Assembly (NCBI GenBank): GCA_963825415.1
Contig: CAWGTD010000014.1
Coordinates: 1-64,000 of the forward strand
DNA length: 64,000 bases
From: BP-464 sp963825415
GTDB taxonomy: Bacteria; Actinomycetota; Thermoleophilia; Solirubrobacterales; Solirubrobacteraceae
Reading direction: 5' to 3'
Shown here: one piece after another, positions 7,267 through 16,463 of the stretch
Layout of the letters: each line of letters starts with the position of its first letter
Numbering within the stretch: the first letter of the stretch is position 1
Made by a program: the position numbers and the translations under genes
Notes under the pieces: model-generated
Seen by the model: the letters and a program-made list of their open reading frames with translations, nothing else
The model's database searches: none
What the model was told of the DNA's origin: nothing

Positions 7267-8988
7267 TCAGTGCACCGAAACAAGGTCCACCCGGCCGCGG
7301 GGCGCGTCGACGCGTTCGACCCGGACCATGATCGGATCGCCCAGCCGGATCGCCCGCCCGCTCTCGGTTCCGCGCAGCATCGTGGCCTCCTCGTTGAGCT
7401 CCCACCAGTCGCCGCGCATCCGGCGCACGGGCAGCAGCCCCTCGTAACCCTCGCCGAACGCGACGAACGCTCCGGCACCGATCACGCCGACCACCTCGCC
7501 CTCGAAGGCGGTGTCCCAGCCGGTGTCGAGCAACCGGCGTTCGAGCAAGAAACAGCGCACGACGTCGTCGGCCGTGCGCTCGATCCCCAGCGCGTCGCGC
7601 TCGCGGGCCGAGGTCCAGGTGCCCGCCTGCTCCATCGCTCCCGCCGGCGGCTGGTCCTCCCCGCCGCCGACGGCGCTCAGCAGGGCGCGGTGGCAGATGA
7701 CGTCGGGATAGCGCCGGATCGGCGAGGTGAAGTGGCAGTAGTGCTCGAGGCCCAGCCCCGAGTGGCCGAGGCCGCGCGGCGCGTAGTGGGCCTGCTTGAG
7801 CGTGCGCAGCACGAGCGACGTCAGAGCCTGGCGGCCGTGGCCGGTGCGCCGGACATGCTGGTCGACGGCCCGCGAGATCTCGCCGACGGCGTCGGCCGCC
7901 TGCTGGGGCGAAAGCTGCTCCGGCAGCGGCGGCGTCGGGACCTCGAGCGTGGCGAGCTGCGCAACCAGGCGCTGTACGGCCGCCGCCTCGGGGCGCTCGT
8001 GGACGCGGTAGAGCGCCGGGATGCCGCGCTCGGAGAGCAGCCGCGCGACCTGCTCGTTGGCGGCGATCATCAGGTGCTCGATCAGCCGGTGCGATTCCGT
8101 CTGCAGCTTGGCCGTCGACTCGATCACGTGGCCGTGCAGGTCGAAGTGGAATTCGGGCTCGGCGCCCTCGAGCACCAGCGCGCTGCCCTGGGCGCGGCGC
8201 GCCTCGAGCGCCGCAGCGGCGGCGCGGGCGGCGGCCAGCGGCGCGGCCCACGGCTCCTCGGCGCGGTCCAGGCCGGCGAAGATCCGGTCGACCTGGTCGT
8301 AGTCCAGACGCACGTCGGACCGGATCCGCGAGCGGTAGAACGCGGTGCGAACGACGTTCGGCCCGTTCAGCTCGAGCTCGACGGTCACCGCGAGACGGTC
8401 GACGCCCGGCACGAGCGAGCAGGCGTCGTTGGAGAGCGCCGCCGGGAGCATCGGCTCGACGGCGCCAGGTACGTAGACGCTCGTCGCGCGGCGGTACGCC
8501 TCGCGGTCGATCGGCGAGCCCGGGCGCACGTACGCGGTGACGTCGGCGATGTGGACCCAGACGCGCCAGCGGCCTCGGCCAGCGGCTCGCAGGAGATCGC
8601 GTCGTCGAAGTCCTTGGCCGTCGCCGGGTCGATCGTGAACGTCGGCAGGTCGCGCAGGTCGCGACGACTCGCGCGCGGCATCACCGTCGTCGATCGCCTG
8701 GCGGGCCTCCTCGGCTGCGCGCTCGACGCCGGCGGGGAACCGGCGCGCGAGGCCGCGGTCGAGCATCAGCGCCTCGATCACGTCGCGCGCCACGTCGGGG
8801 CGGCCCAGCAGGCGAACGACCTTTGCCGAGCGTCCCCGGGCCGGCGGCCGCAGCAGCGCGAGTTGGCCCGGGCGCGCCTTGCGGTCGCGTTCGACCGTCA
8901 GCCTGCGCCCTCGTTCGAAGAACGGCTCGGCCACCAGGAAACGCCCGCGCTGGGCGAGCAGGCCGACGACCTCGCCGGTCTCCTTCAC
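7267..8988 (-). CDS. rnr: RNase R/RNase II family exoribonuclease (frameshifted)
   Basis: A 3'-5' exoribonuclease of about 573 residues, shorter than E. coli RNase R, with an N-terminal OB-like part, the RNB catalytic domain and a C-terminal S1-like domain (GVIGAGAFVAFGEGYEGLLP to VERVDAPRGRVDLVSVH). The open frame is continuous, but between about 8670 and 8575 it reads as nonsense. In the next frame the same DNA encodes TIDPATAKDFDDAIS, the metal-binding active-site motif of the family. So two compensating single-base indels flank the catalytic centre: one extra base near 8670, one missing near 8575. GTG start at 8988 overlaps the stop of the upstream protease gene (GTGA), indicating translational coupling. 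Confidence 0.85.
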   Translation of the reverse strand: MKETGEVVGLLAQRGRFLVAEPFFERGRRLTVERDRKARPGQLALLRPPARGRSAKVVRLLGRPDVARDVIEALMLDRGLARRFPAGVERAAEEARQAIDDGDAARESSRPARPADVHDRPGDGQGLRRRDLLRAAGRGRWRVWVHIADVTAYVRPGSPIDREAYRRATSVYVPGAVEPMLPAALSNDACSLVPGVDRLAVTVELELNGPNVVRTAFYRSRIRSDVRLDYDQVDRIFAGLDRAEEPWAAPLAAARAAAAALEARRAQGSALVLEGAEPEFHFDLHGHVIESTAKLQTESHRLIEHLMIAANEQVARLLSERGIPALYRVHERPEAAAVQRLVAQLATLEVPTPPLPEQLSPQQAADAVGEISRAVDQHVRRTGHGRQALTSLVLRTLKQAHYAPRGLGHSGLGLEHYCHFTSPIRRYPDVICHRALLSAVGGGEDQPPAGAMEQAGTWTSARERDALGIERTADDVVRCFLLERRLLDTGWDTAFEGEVVGVIGAGAFVAFGEGYEGLLPVRRMRGDWWELNEEATMLRGTESGRAIRLGDPIMVRVERVDAPRGRVDLVSVH

Positions 8989-10175
8989 GAGACCTTGCCG
9001 GCCAGCACCCGCAGCGCGGTGCGCAGCGCCTCGTCGCGCGGCGTCTTGGGGTCGTCGCGGGCTGGTACGTCGGGCGTGATGCCCGCGCCCGTGCGCACGC
9101 CGCGCCCGCCGAGGTTGCGCCCGCTGGGGGTGAAGTACTGCCCCGCCGTGATGTCCAGCGCGCCGCCGTTGGACAGCTCGAGGATCTCCTGGAAGACGCC
9201 CTTGCCGAAGGTCCGCACGCCGACCACGGTCGCCCGGTGGCGGTCCTGCAGCGCGCCGGTGACGATCTCCGAGGCCGACGCGGTGTCGCGATCGACCAAT
9301 ACGACCAGCGGCGCGTCGGGGACGACCGGCTTGCCCCGCGCCTTCAGCGTGCGTTCCGGGACGGCGCGGCCACGGGTCGTGACGATGTCGCCTCCGCGCA
9401 GGAACGCGCTGGCCACCAGCTGGGCCTCGGTGACCAGCCCGCCGCCGTTGGCACGCAGGTCGAAGACGTACCCGTCGGCGCCGCGCTTCTGAAGCGCACG
9501 CAACGCCTTGCCGACCTCCCCGTGCGCGCCCGAGCTGAACGTCGCCAGCCGGACGACGCCGAGCCTGTCCTTGCCCATCAAGTGCAGGCTCGAGGCCACG
9601 ACGGGCACCGTGACGCGCGCGCGCTCGATGGTGACCTTCCGCAGGCGGCCGTCGTGCAGGACGCTCAGCGTCACCTCGCTGCCGGGCGGGCCCTTGATGA
9701 GCTCCGAGCCGCGCTCGCTGCTCTTGCCCGCCAGCGACACATCGTCGGCGGCCGTGACCACGTCGCCCTTGCGGATCCCCGCGCGCCGCGCCGGCGAGCC
9801 GTCGTAGACCGCGACCACGCGCAGCCCCTTCGGAGCCTTGGCGACCTGCATGCCGACGCCCTCGTAGGCGCTGTCGGTGACCTCGCGGAAGCGCCGGTAC
9901 TCGGCGGCGTCGAAGTAGCGCGAGAAGCGGTCGCCGAGCGAGCGCACGATTCCGGCGATCGCCGCGTCGGCCAGCTTCTTCTCGGGAATCTCGCGGTAGT
10001 AGTCGTCGTTGACCTTGTCGATCGCCTCACGCACGACGCGGGTGTCGGCATCGCCCACCAGCGGGTCGCGCAAGAACCCGGGCAGCAGCGTCGGGTGGCC
10101 GCCGAGCACGATGCCGAGCAGGAGCGCAGCGATGACCAGCAGCCCGGCGAGCGCTCTGAACGGCGACCGGCGCAC
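8985..10175 (-). CDS. S41 C-terminal processing protease
   Basis: A 396-residue periplasmic/extracytoplasmic serine protease of the CtpA/CtpB type. An N-terminal membrane anchor (residues 8-25) is followed by the cap region, a PDZ domain (about 100-180, GVGMQVAKAPKGLRVVAVYDGSPA) and the S41 core. The Ser-Lys dyad is visible: S300 in DRDTASASEIV and K325 in RTFGKGVFQ. Sits just downstream of ftsEX, the same arrangement as ctpB behind ftsEX in Bacillus, so a role in envelope remodelling or activation of a membrane-associated substrate is likely. Substrate unknown. Confidence 0.93.
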   Translation of the reverse strand: MRRSPFRALAGLLVIAALLLGIVLGGHPTLLPGFLRDPLVGDADTRVVREAIDKVNDDYYREIPEKKLADAAIAGIVRSLGDRFSRYFDAAEYRRFREVTDSAYEGVGMQVAKAPKGLRVVAVYDGSPARRAGIRKGDVVTAADDVSLAGKSSERGSELIKGPPGSEVTLSVLHDGRLRKVTIERARVTVPVVASSLHLMGKDRLGVVRLATFSSGAHGEVGKALRALQKRGADGYVFDLRANGGGLVTEAQLVASAFLRGGDIVTTRGRAVPERTLKARGKPVVPDAPLVVLVDRDTASASEIVTGALQDRHRATVVGVRTFGKGVFQEILELSNGGALDITAGQYFTPSGRNLGGRGVRTGAGITPDVPARDDPKTPRDEALRTALRVLAGKVS

Positions 10176-10182
10176 TGCGGCT

Positions 10183-11079
10183 CTAGACGCGCAGGAAGCG
10201 GCGCAACGAGAGGCCCGAGCCGGCGGCCGACACCCCGACGCTGGCGGCCAGCAGGATCGCGATCAGCGCCGCGAAGTTGATCGTCTGCGGCGCCGCGATC
10301 AGAGCGAAGTCGCGCGCAAGCGGGTCGACCAGCGCGATCTTGCCCACGGCCAGCAGCAGGATCGCCACCACGCCGCCCAGCGCTCCGAGGAACACGCCCT
10401 CGATCATGAACGGCCAGCGGATGAACCAGTCGGTCGCGCCGACGAGCTTCATGACCTCGACCTCGCGGCGGCGGCTGAACAGCGACAGCCGGATCGTGTT
10501 GGAGATCAGCAGGATCGACGCGATCACGAGCAGGATCGCCAGCAGGCCCATCGTCAGCTTGATCACGCGCGTGGCGGTGAGGATCTTGGTCGTCTCGTCC
10601 TTGCGGTTTCTCACCGTTTCGATCGCCGGGTCGGTGAACGTGCGGCCGCCCGATGCGGTCTGGGGCGACAGCGCGTCGCGGAGCTTGAGCACGTTGTCGG
10701 GCTTGTCGGGCGTGACGCGGAAGGTGTCGGGAAGCGGGTTGGAGCCGAGCAGGCTGTAGGCCTCCGGATTGCGCTTGCGCTCCTGTGCGTAGGCGTCGGC
10801 CTTGGACACGTACTCGACGTTCTTGACGTGCGCGGTGTCCTCGGTCAGCAGCCGGCGGACGCGCTCGACGTCGGCGTCGTTGGCGTTGGTCTTCATGTAG
10901 ACGTCGACAAGCACGCGGCTGCGGACCTCGTTGGCCGCGCCGGTGGTGGCCTGCACGACCGGGATGAAGACGCCGAGCACGAGCACGGTGACGAGCACCG
11001 ATGCCATCGCGGCGAAGCTCGGGATCGCGTTGCGCTTCATCGAGCGCAGCGACTCCCGCAAGAAGAAGCCGACGCTCAC
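10183..11079 (-). CDS. ftsX: Cell division ABC permease FtsX
   Basis: A 298-residue membrane protein that pairs with FtsE and transmits ATP hydrolysis to peptidoglycan hydrolases at the septum. Topology fits: TM1 (residues ~22-45), a large extracytoplasmic domain (ECD, ~46-165), then three TM segments with the cytoplasmic SRRREVEVMKLVGATDWFIRWPF loop typical of FtsX. GTG start at 11079 overlaps the ftsE stop (GTGA). The S41 protease gene follows after 7 bp. Confidence 0.95.
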   Translation of the reverse strand: MSVGFFLRESLRSMKRNAIPSFAAMASVLVTVLVLGVFIPVVQATTGAANEVRSRVLVDVYMKTNANDADVERVRRLLTEDTAHVKNVEYVSKADAYAQERKRNPEAYSLLGSNPLPDTFRVTPDKPDNVLKLRDALSPQTASGGRTFTDPAIETVRNRKDETTKILTATRVIKLTMGLLAILLVIASILLISNTIRLSLFSRRREVEVMKLVGATDWFIRWPFMIEGVFLGALGGVVAILLLAVGKIALVDPLARDFALIAAPQTINFAALIAILLAASVGVSAAGSGLSLRRFLRV

Positions 11080-11960
11080 TGCTCGTCGTCTCCGAACGTC
11101 TCGTCGAAGAGGTCGGCCGCCGTGCGGCGCGCGGTCGGGGCGCGGCGCGGCATCGGCATGCCGTCGTCGCTTCGCAGCATGGCGCCGAACTCGGCGGTGG
11201 TCTGCTCGCTGGGCCGGTACAGGCCGGTGGCCTCGTCGCGGATGATGCGGCCGCCCTGGAGCTCGATCACCCGGCGGCGCATGCGGTCGACCAGGTGCGA
11301 GTCGTGCGTGGCGACGACGACCGTGGTCCCGGCGCGGTTGATCCGGTAGAGCAGCTGCATGATCCCGATCGACGTCTCGGGGTCGAGGTTGCCGGTGGGC
11401 TCGTCGGCCAGCAGCAGCGGCGGATGGTTGACGAACGCGCGCGCGACGCTGACGCGCTGCTGCTCGCCGCCCGACAGCTGGTCGGGGAAGTTGTGGAGCT
11501 TGGTCGACAGCCCGGTGAGCCGCAGGATGTCGGGAACCTTCTCGCGGATCTCGCGGCGGCTGCTGCCCGTGACCTGCAGCGCGTAGGCCACGTTGTCGTG
11601 CACCGTGCGGTTGGGCAGGAGCTTGAAGTCCTGGAAGACCACGCCGATGTTGCGGCGGTAGTGGGGCACGCGCTTGCGGTCCATCTCGTGCAGGTCGCGC
11701 CCGGCCACGCGGAGCATGCCGCCGGTGGGGTCGAGCTCCTTGATGAGCAGCCGCATGACCGTCGACTTGCCGGAGCCCGTGGAACCGACGAGGAACACGA
11801 ACTCGCCCTTGCGGACGGTGAACGTGGCGTCCTCGAGGCCGACGTCGCCGCCCTCGTAGACCTTCGAGACCCCTCGAAACTCGATGACGGCGTCCGCCAG
11901 GGGTGCCGGAGGCCGGCCCGGGCCAGGCGTAGTCGTCGGTCGCTCCTGCGTTGCGGCCAT
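11076..11960 (-). CDS. ftsE: Cell division ATPase FtsE
   Basis: ABC ATPase of 294 residues. Walker A GSTGSGKST, Q-loop VVFQDFKLLPNRTV, signature LSGGEQQR, Walker B LLLADEPTGNLD and the switch histidine VVVATHDSHLV are all present. The core is FtsE-like, with extra tails: a Pro/Thr-rich N-terminal segment of ~25 residues and a ~70-residue C-terminal extension after the ATPase core (GLYRPSEQTTAEF to FGDDEQ). ATG at 11960 chosen over an upstream in-frame start. Divergent from the M16 peptidase gene with 54 bp between starts. Confidence 0.95.
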   Translation of the reverse strand: MAATQERPTTTPGPGRPPAPLADAVIEFRGVSKVYEGGDVGLEDATFTVRKGEFVFLVGSTGSGKSTVMRLLIKELDPTGGMLRVAGRDLHEMDRKRVPHYRRNIGVVFQDFKLLPNRTVHDNVAYALQVTGSSRREIREKVPDILRLTGLSTKLHNFPDQLSGGEQQRVSVARAFVNHPPLLLADEPTGNLDPETSIGIMQLLYRINRAGTTVVVATHDSHLVDRMRRRVIELQGGRIIRDEATGLYRPSEQTTAEFGAMLRSDDGMPMPRRAPTARRTAADLFDETFGDDEQ

Positions 11961-12014
11961 GACCAAGAGGGTACGAGGCAGGCCCGCTGAACCCTGCATC
12001 TAGCATTGCGGGGC

Positions 12015-13225
12015 ATGTCCGTCCCACTGCATCGCGTGCCCCTGCCCGGAACGCGCGCAACCACCCTCCTGCTGGCCTTCGACGCCGGGGCTCGCACCGA
12101 GCGCCCGGAGGAGAACGGCATGGCGCATTTCCTGGAACATCTGGTGTTCAAGGGCGGCGAGAAGTACCCCAGCCACCACGACGTCAACGAGACCGCCGAG
12201 CGGATGGGCGGCGTGCTGAACGCCTACACGTCCCACGACCTCGTGGCGTTCCACCTCACCGTGCGGGCCGAGGCCGCCAACGAGGCCATGGACCTGCTGA
12301 CCGACTTCGTGGGGCGCCCGCGCCTGGCGGCGGAGGACATCGACCGCGAACGCGGCGTGGTGATCCAGGAGATCAACCGCTCGAAGGACCAGCCGTCGGT
12401 CGTGGCCGAGCACCTGATCGATCATGCAGCGTTCGGCGAGCATCCGCTTGGGCGCCCGGTGCTGGGCCCCGAGGAGCATCTGCGAACGTTCTCCCGCGAG
12501 GCGATCGTCGCCTTCCGCGAGCGTCGCTGGTCGCGCGGCGCGGCGTTCGTCGCCGGCAATCTCGAGCACTTCGATGCCGATGCGGCCACCGACCTGCTCG
12601 AGCGCCTTCCCGGCCCGGCGAGCCCGAGCCCTACGACCCGGCGCCGCCACCGTCGACCGTTCGCGCGGCGGAGCAGCGCGACACCAACCAGTCGCACCTG
12701 CGGATGCTCTACCGCCCGCAGATCGATCCCAGCGTTCCCGCCGCCCGCGCGGCGCTGGCGATCTACTCCACGCTGCTTGGCGGCTCGATGGGTTCGCGCC
12801 TGTTCGAAGAGATCCGCGAGCGGCGCGGCCTGTGCTACTCCGTCTCCTCGATCGATCACAGCTTCGCCGACACGCCGATACTCCAGATCAGCTCCGGCCT
12901 GGAGTCGGCCAAGTGCGTGGAGGCCTACGAGCGCATCCGCGAGATCGTCACCGAGCTGCATGACGACGGGCCCGAGCCCGACGAGGTCGAACGCGCACGT
13001 GCCTACGCGGCGGGTCGGATGGTGCTGGCCTTCGAGAACACCGGTGCGGTGGCTCGATATGCCGCCTCGCAGCTGATCGTGCGGGACGAGCCGATCGACA
13101 TCGAGGCGACGATCGCGCGGCTCGACGCGGTGACCTTCGATGAGGTCGCCGAGACGGCCCGCTCGGTCGATCCCGAGACGCTCGCCGTGGCCGTCGTCGG
13201 CCCCCACGAGGCGGACGAGTTCTGA
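12015..13225 (+). CDS. M16 family zinc peptidase (frameshifted)
   Basis: A pitrilysin/mitochondrial-processing-peptidase family protein of about 400 residues. The inverted zinc motif HFLEH (H38, E41, H42) and the downstream RERGVVIQEI glutamate are in the first half. The second half carries the family's RGLCYSVSS substrate-binding segment. The halves are in different frames: a base is missing near 12612, in a GGCCCGGC run. Reading past it joins ERLPG to GEPEPYDPAPPPSTVRAAEQRDTNQSHLR without loss. As written, translation would end prematurely within antisense sequence. Such proteins often sit near polynucleotide phosphorylase in other genomes; here the neighbour is ftsE. Confidence 0.8.
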
Positions 13226-13519
13226 CCCACCTCGACGAGCTGCGCCGCTACACGCGGCGGGTGTCGGAGCGCTGGCCGCTGGAGCGTGCCTACGCGGCGG
13301 AGGGTGAGGAGTATCTGGTCGTCCTGGTCTCGCCGGGCTTCGACGGGGTCCCGTGGCTGGAACGCGTCCACCAGGCGGCCAGCCTGTGGGACGGCGCGGC
13401 GATGGGCGCCGGTGCCGAGGTGCACTGCTACACGCCCGTGGAGTTCCAGCGCAAGCTGGCGAGCCTGCCGCGCGTGCGCAAGGCGGCCGAGCAGCGGGCA
13501 GGACCTGATCGGTTCCTAG
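13222..13519 (+). pseudogene. Degenerate nucleotidyltransferase-like ORF
   Basis: The sequence LDELRRYTRRVSERWPLERAY followed by LVVLVSPGFDGVPWLERV and EVHCYTPVEFQRK matches the small MNT/KNTase-type nucleotidyltransferases. The active-site block GS-x-xxG-x(n)-D-x-D that normally joins these two parts is missing; only AAEGEEY stands in its place. A second defect is a frameshift near 13490: the expected end GQDLIGS is in another frame and stops at 13519. Start unclear (a GTG at 13261, or a non-standard start near 13222). The restored stop shares CTAG with the convergent methyltransferase stop. Probably non-functional as a nucleotidyltransferase. Confidence 0.45.
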
Positions 13520-14560
13520 GCGCCGCGCTCGGCTCGCAGCAGCGCGAGGCCGGGCAGCTGCGCCAGGCGCTTGACCTGCGCCTTGCCGAACCCGGACGCA
13601 GCCAGCCAGTCGGAGACCTCCTCGACGGTGTAGGTGTCCGCGCCCGAGGTCAGGTGGAAGAAGAGGCCGAGGAAGCTGCCGCTGTCGGGCCGCCTGCCCT
13701 CCGGCCGGTCGTAGAGGTCGAGCACGCAGAGCGGCGCCCCCGGACGCAGCGCGGCGGCGATGCGCTCGAACAGCTCGCGCGTGCGCTCCGGGGACAGGTG
13801 GTGGACGATGTTGAACGCCAGCGCACCGTCGTGCGGGCCGCCGAGGTCGGCGGCGAACATGTCGCCTTCGAGGTGCGTGACCCGGTCGGTCATGCCGGCC
13901 GCCGCGACGATCTCGCGCCCGATCCGCGCGCTGCCCGGCAGGTCGACCACCGTCGCCGTTCAGCGCATCGTGGCGGCGGCAGAGCGCCATCGCGAATTCC
14001 CCGTGGGCGCCGGCCACGTCGAGCAGCGAGGCCGCGCCGGCGGGCAGCGCCACGGCGCGCGCCACCGCGGCGCTGGACAGGCGCGCGAGCTGGTACTGGC
14101 CCGTGATGTACGAGCGCCAATAGGGGTCGTCGGGGCCGCGGTCGTGCAGCTCGATCGAGCGGCCGTCACGGACGAGCTCCTCCAGCCCGGTCCACCAGTC
14201 CCAGTAATGGAAGTTGTCGGCCACGAAGTCCCCGACGTAGGTGGGCGACGCGGGGTCGAGCCACTTCGCCGTCCGCGGCGGCAGCTCGTAGCGGTCGCCA
14301 CGGATCCGCAGCTGCCCCGCGGCGCAGAGCGAATCGAGCAGCAGCCGCGTGCCCTCCTCGCGCAGCTCCAGCCGGCCGGCGAGCTCGGCGGCGGTCGCCG
14401 GGCCTCCCACCAGCTCGCCGAAGATGCCTGTGCGCTGGGCGATCTGGGTGGCGCGGGCGACCGGCATGCCGAACATCGAGTAGCCCACCGGCACGGGCAC
14501 GAGGTTCAGCAGCGCGCCGATCCGCTCCTTGATCCCGTCGTAGCGAACTCCTAACCGCAA
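13516..14560 (-). CDS. SAM-dependent O-methyltransferase-like (frameshifted)
   Basis: About 345 residues, organised like small-molecule O-methyltransferases. The N-terminal winged-helix dimerisation region (ARATQIAQRTGIFGELVGGPATAAELAGRL) is followed by the Rossmann domain with SAM motif SLLDVAGAHGEFAMALCRR, the acidic motif VVDLPG, GDMFAADLGG, and the C-terminal NIVHHLSPERTRELFERI and LDLYDRPEGRR. N- and C-terminal parts lie in different frames; one extra base near 13958 explains it (HDALN joins ATVVDLPGSARIG). Start not settled: the nearest upstream candidate is TTG at 14560. Substrate unknown. Convergent with the degenerate nucleotidyltransferase. Confidence 0.72.
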
Positions 14561-14664
14561 GCCGCCGAAGCTACCGATACCTATGTCGAGAAGTGGGGAC
14601 CTCGCGGCCGCATATTCGTCGGAGAGGGCTTGCGTCCGGCCCGGAGCGCTCCGATGAAGAGCCC

Positions 14665-15472
14665 ATGCACCGGATCTCCGCTCGTACGCTCGTCTCCGCT
14701 CTCGCAGCGCTCGTGGTCGCGATGGCCGTGCCCACCGCCCTGCTCGCCGACAGCGGCCACTCCAACGACTCGGCCACAAGCGGCCAGAGCAACGGCAAGC
14801 AACCGAAGCCGCCGGAGAACACGGACGACAAGTACGGCGACACGACCGCCCCCGGTCACGTTCGGAGTCGAGGACCCCGCCACCGAGCCTGCCGACACCG
14901 ACACGCGCCGGTCGACCAGCCCGCGCCCGCGCCCAAGCCCACCTACGGCAAGAACGTCGTCGTCGCCCCGAGCAAGGGCACGATCGCCGTCATGGTCCCG
15001 GGCTCGCACTCCTTCCACGCCCTCGGCGACGGCGGCGAGCTGCCGGTCGGCGCCGTGGTCGACGCCCGCCACGGGCGCATCACGCTCAGCTCAGCGACCG
15101 ACGACCAGGGCGGCGGGCAGACCGCCTCCTTCTGGGGCGGCGTCTTCCAGGTCCGCCAGGCCAAGGACGGCGTGACCGAGCTGGTGCTGCGCGGCCCGAA
15201 GCCCAGCTGCTCGACGCGCTCCGGGCGCGCGGTCGCCTCGGCCGTCCGCCGTCGCGGCGCCGGCCTGTGGGGCCACGACAACGCACGGCAAGTTCCGCAC
15301 CCGCGGCAGCAACAGCGTCGCGACGGTCCGCGGCACGACCTGGTTCGTCCAGGAGCGCTGCGGCGGGACCTACACCAAGGTCACCCACGGCGCAGTCGCC
15401 GTGCGCGACACGAAGCGTCACCGCACGATCGTGCTGCGCGCGGGCCAGTCGTACCTCGCCCGCTCGCGCTGA
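14665..15472 (+). CDS. Secreted FecR-like domain protein (three frameshifts)
   Basis: Signal peptide MHRISARTLVSALAALVVAMAVPTALLA, then an Asn/Ser/Pro/Thr-rich linker and a C-terminal beta domain: KNVVVAPSKGTIAVMVPG, FQVRQAKDGVTELVLRG, GKFRTRGSNSVATVRGT and VAVRDTKRHRTIVLRAG, which is FecR/sugar-binding-like. Three frame changes are needed. One extra C in the run at ~14850 and one missing base near 14910 compensate each other (restoring APVTFGVEDPATEPADTDT). A third near 15285 loses the last ~60 residues; in the other frame they read cleanly to a stop at 15470-15472. ATG at 14665 preceded by a purine-rich GATGAAGAG. A cell-surface role is likely; ligand unknown. Confidence 0.65.
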
Positions 15473-15476
15473 CCGA

Positions 15477-16463
15477 CTAGCTGATCGAGACCATCCGCTC
15501 GATCGGGAGCCGCGCGCGCTCGGCGATCTCGGGCGGCACGCGGACCTCGCCGGTCTCGTCGCGCAGGCAGTCGCGCAGCTTCGGCAGCGTGATCATCTTC
15601 ATGTACTTGCACGAGGCCGCCTCGTTGGCGGCGATGAACTCGATGTCCGGCGCCGCGACGCGCAGCGGGTGCAGCATCCCGGTCTCGGTCGCCACGATCG
15701 CCGTCCCGCCCGGATGCTCCGCCTCTTCCTGGCGCGCGTAGGCGAGCATGCCGCCGGTCGACAGCATGTGCACGCCCTCGGAGTCGACGTCGCCGGCGGC
15801 GACGTACTCCATGACCGAGGTCGAGCAACCGCACTCGGGGTGGATCAGGAAGTCGGCGCCCGGGTGCTCGCCGCGCACGCGCTCGATGTCGGACGGGCGG
15901 ATCCCGGCGTGCACGTGGCACTCGCCGTCCCAGACGTGCATCTTGATGCCCAGCGTCTTCTCGACGTAGGCGCCGAGGAACATGTCCGGCCCGAAGAGGA
16001 TCTCGACGTCCTCGCCGTGTTCGGCACGGATGTGCTCGACCACCTTGACCGCGTTCGACGACGTGCAGCAGTAGTCGGTGAGCGCCTTGATCTCCGCCGT
16101 GGTGTTGACGTACATCACGGTGACGGCGTCGGGATGCTTGGCCTGCCAGGCGCGCAGCTGCTCCGGCGTGATCGAGTCGGCCAGCGAGCAGCCCGCATCG
16201 AGGTCGGGGATCAGGACGCGCTTGTCGGGACACAGGATCGACGCGGTCTCGGCCATGAAATGCACGCCGCAGAAGACGATCGTCGAGGCGCCGGCACTGG
16301 CCGCCTGCTGGGAGAGACCCAGCGAGTCGCCCACGTAGTCGGCGACGTCCTGGACCTCGGGCAGCTGGTAGTTGTGGGCCAGGATCACGGCGTCGCGCTC
16401 GCGCACGAGCTCGCGAACCTCGGCCTGCAGAGCGGGGATGTTCTGGAGGGTGAGGAGGGTCAT
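15477..16463 (-). CDS. nadA: Quinolinate synthase A
   Basis: A 328-residue [4Fe-4S] enzyme that condenses iminoaspartate with dihydroxyacetone phosphate to quinolinate in de novo NAD synthesis. The three cluster cysteines are in FCGVHFMAE, HPECGCSTS and EAASCKYMKMIT. AHNYQLPEVQDVADYVGDSL is the classic N-terminal signature. ATG at 16463 overlaps the nadC stop by ATGA, so the pair is translationally coupled. No aspartate oxidase (nadB) gene is in the window, so the first step must be encoded elsewhere. Confidence 0.95.
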   Translation of the reverse strand: MTLLTLQNIPALQAEVRELVRERDAVILAHNYQLPEVQDVADYVGDSLGLSQQAASAGASTIVFCGVHFMAETASILCPDKRVLIPDLDAGCSLADSITPEQLRAWQAKHPDAVTVMYVNTTAEIKALTDYCCTSSNAVKVVEHIRAEHGEDVEILFGPDMFLGAYVEKTLGIKMHVWDGECHVHAGIRPSDIERVRGEHPGADFLIHPECGCSTSVMEYVAAGDVDSEGVHMLSTGGMLAYARQEEAEHPGGTAIVATETGMLHPLRVAAPDIEFIAANEAASCKYMKMITLPKLRDCLRDETGEVRVPPEIAERARLPIERMVSIS

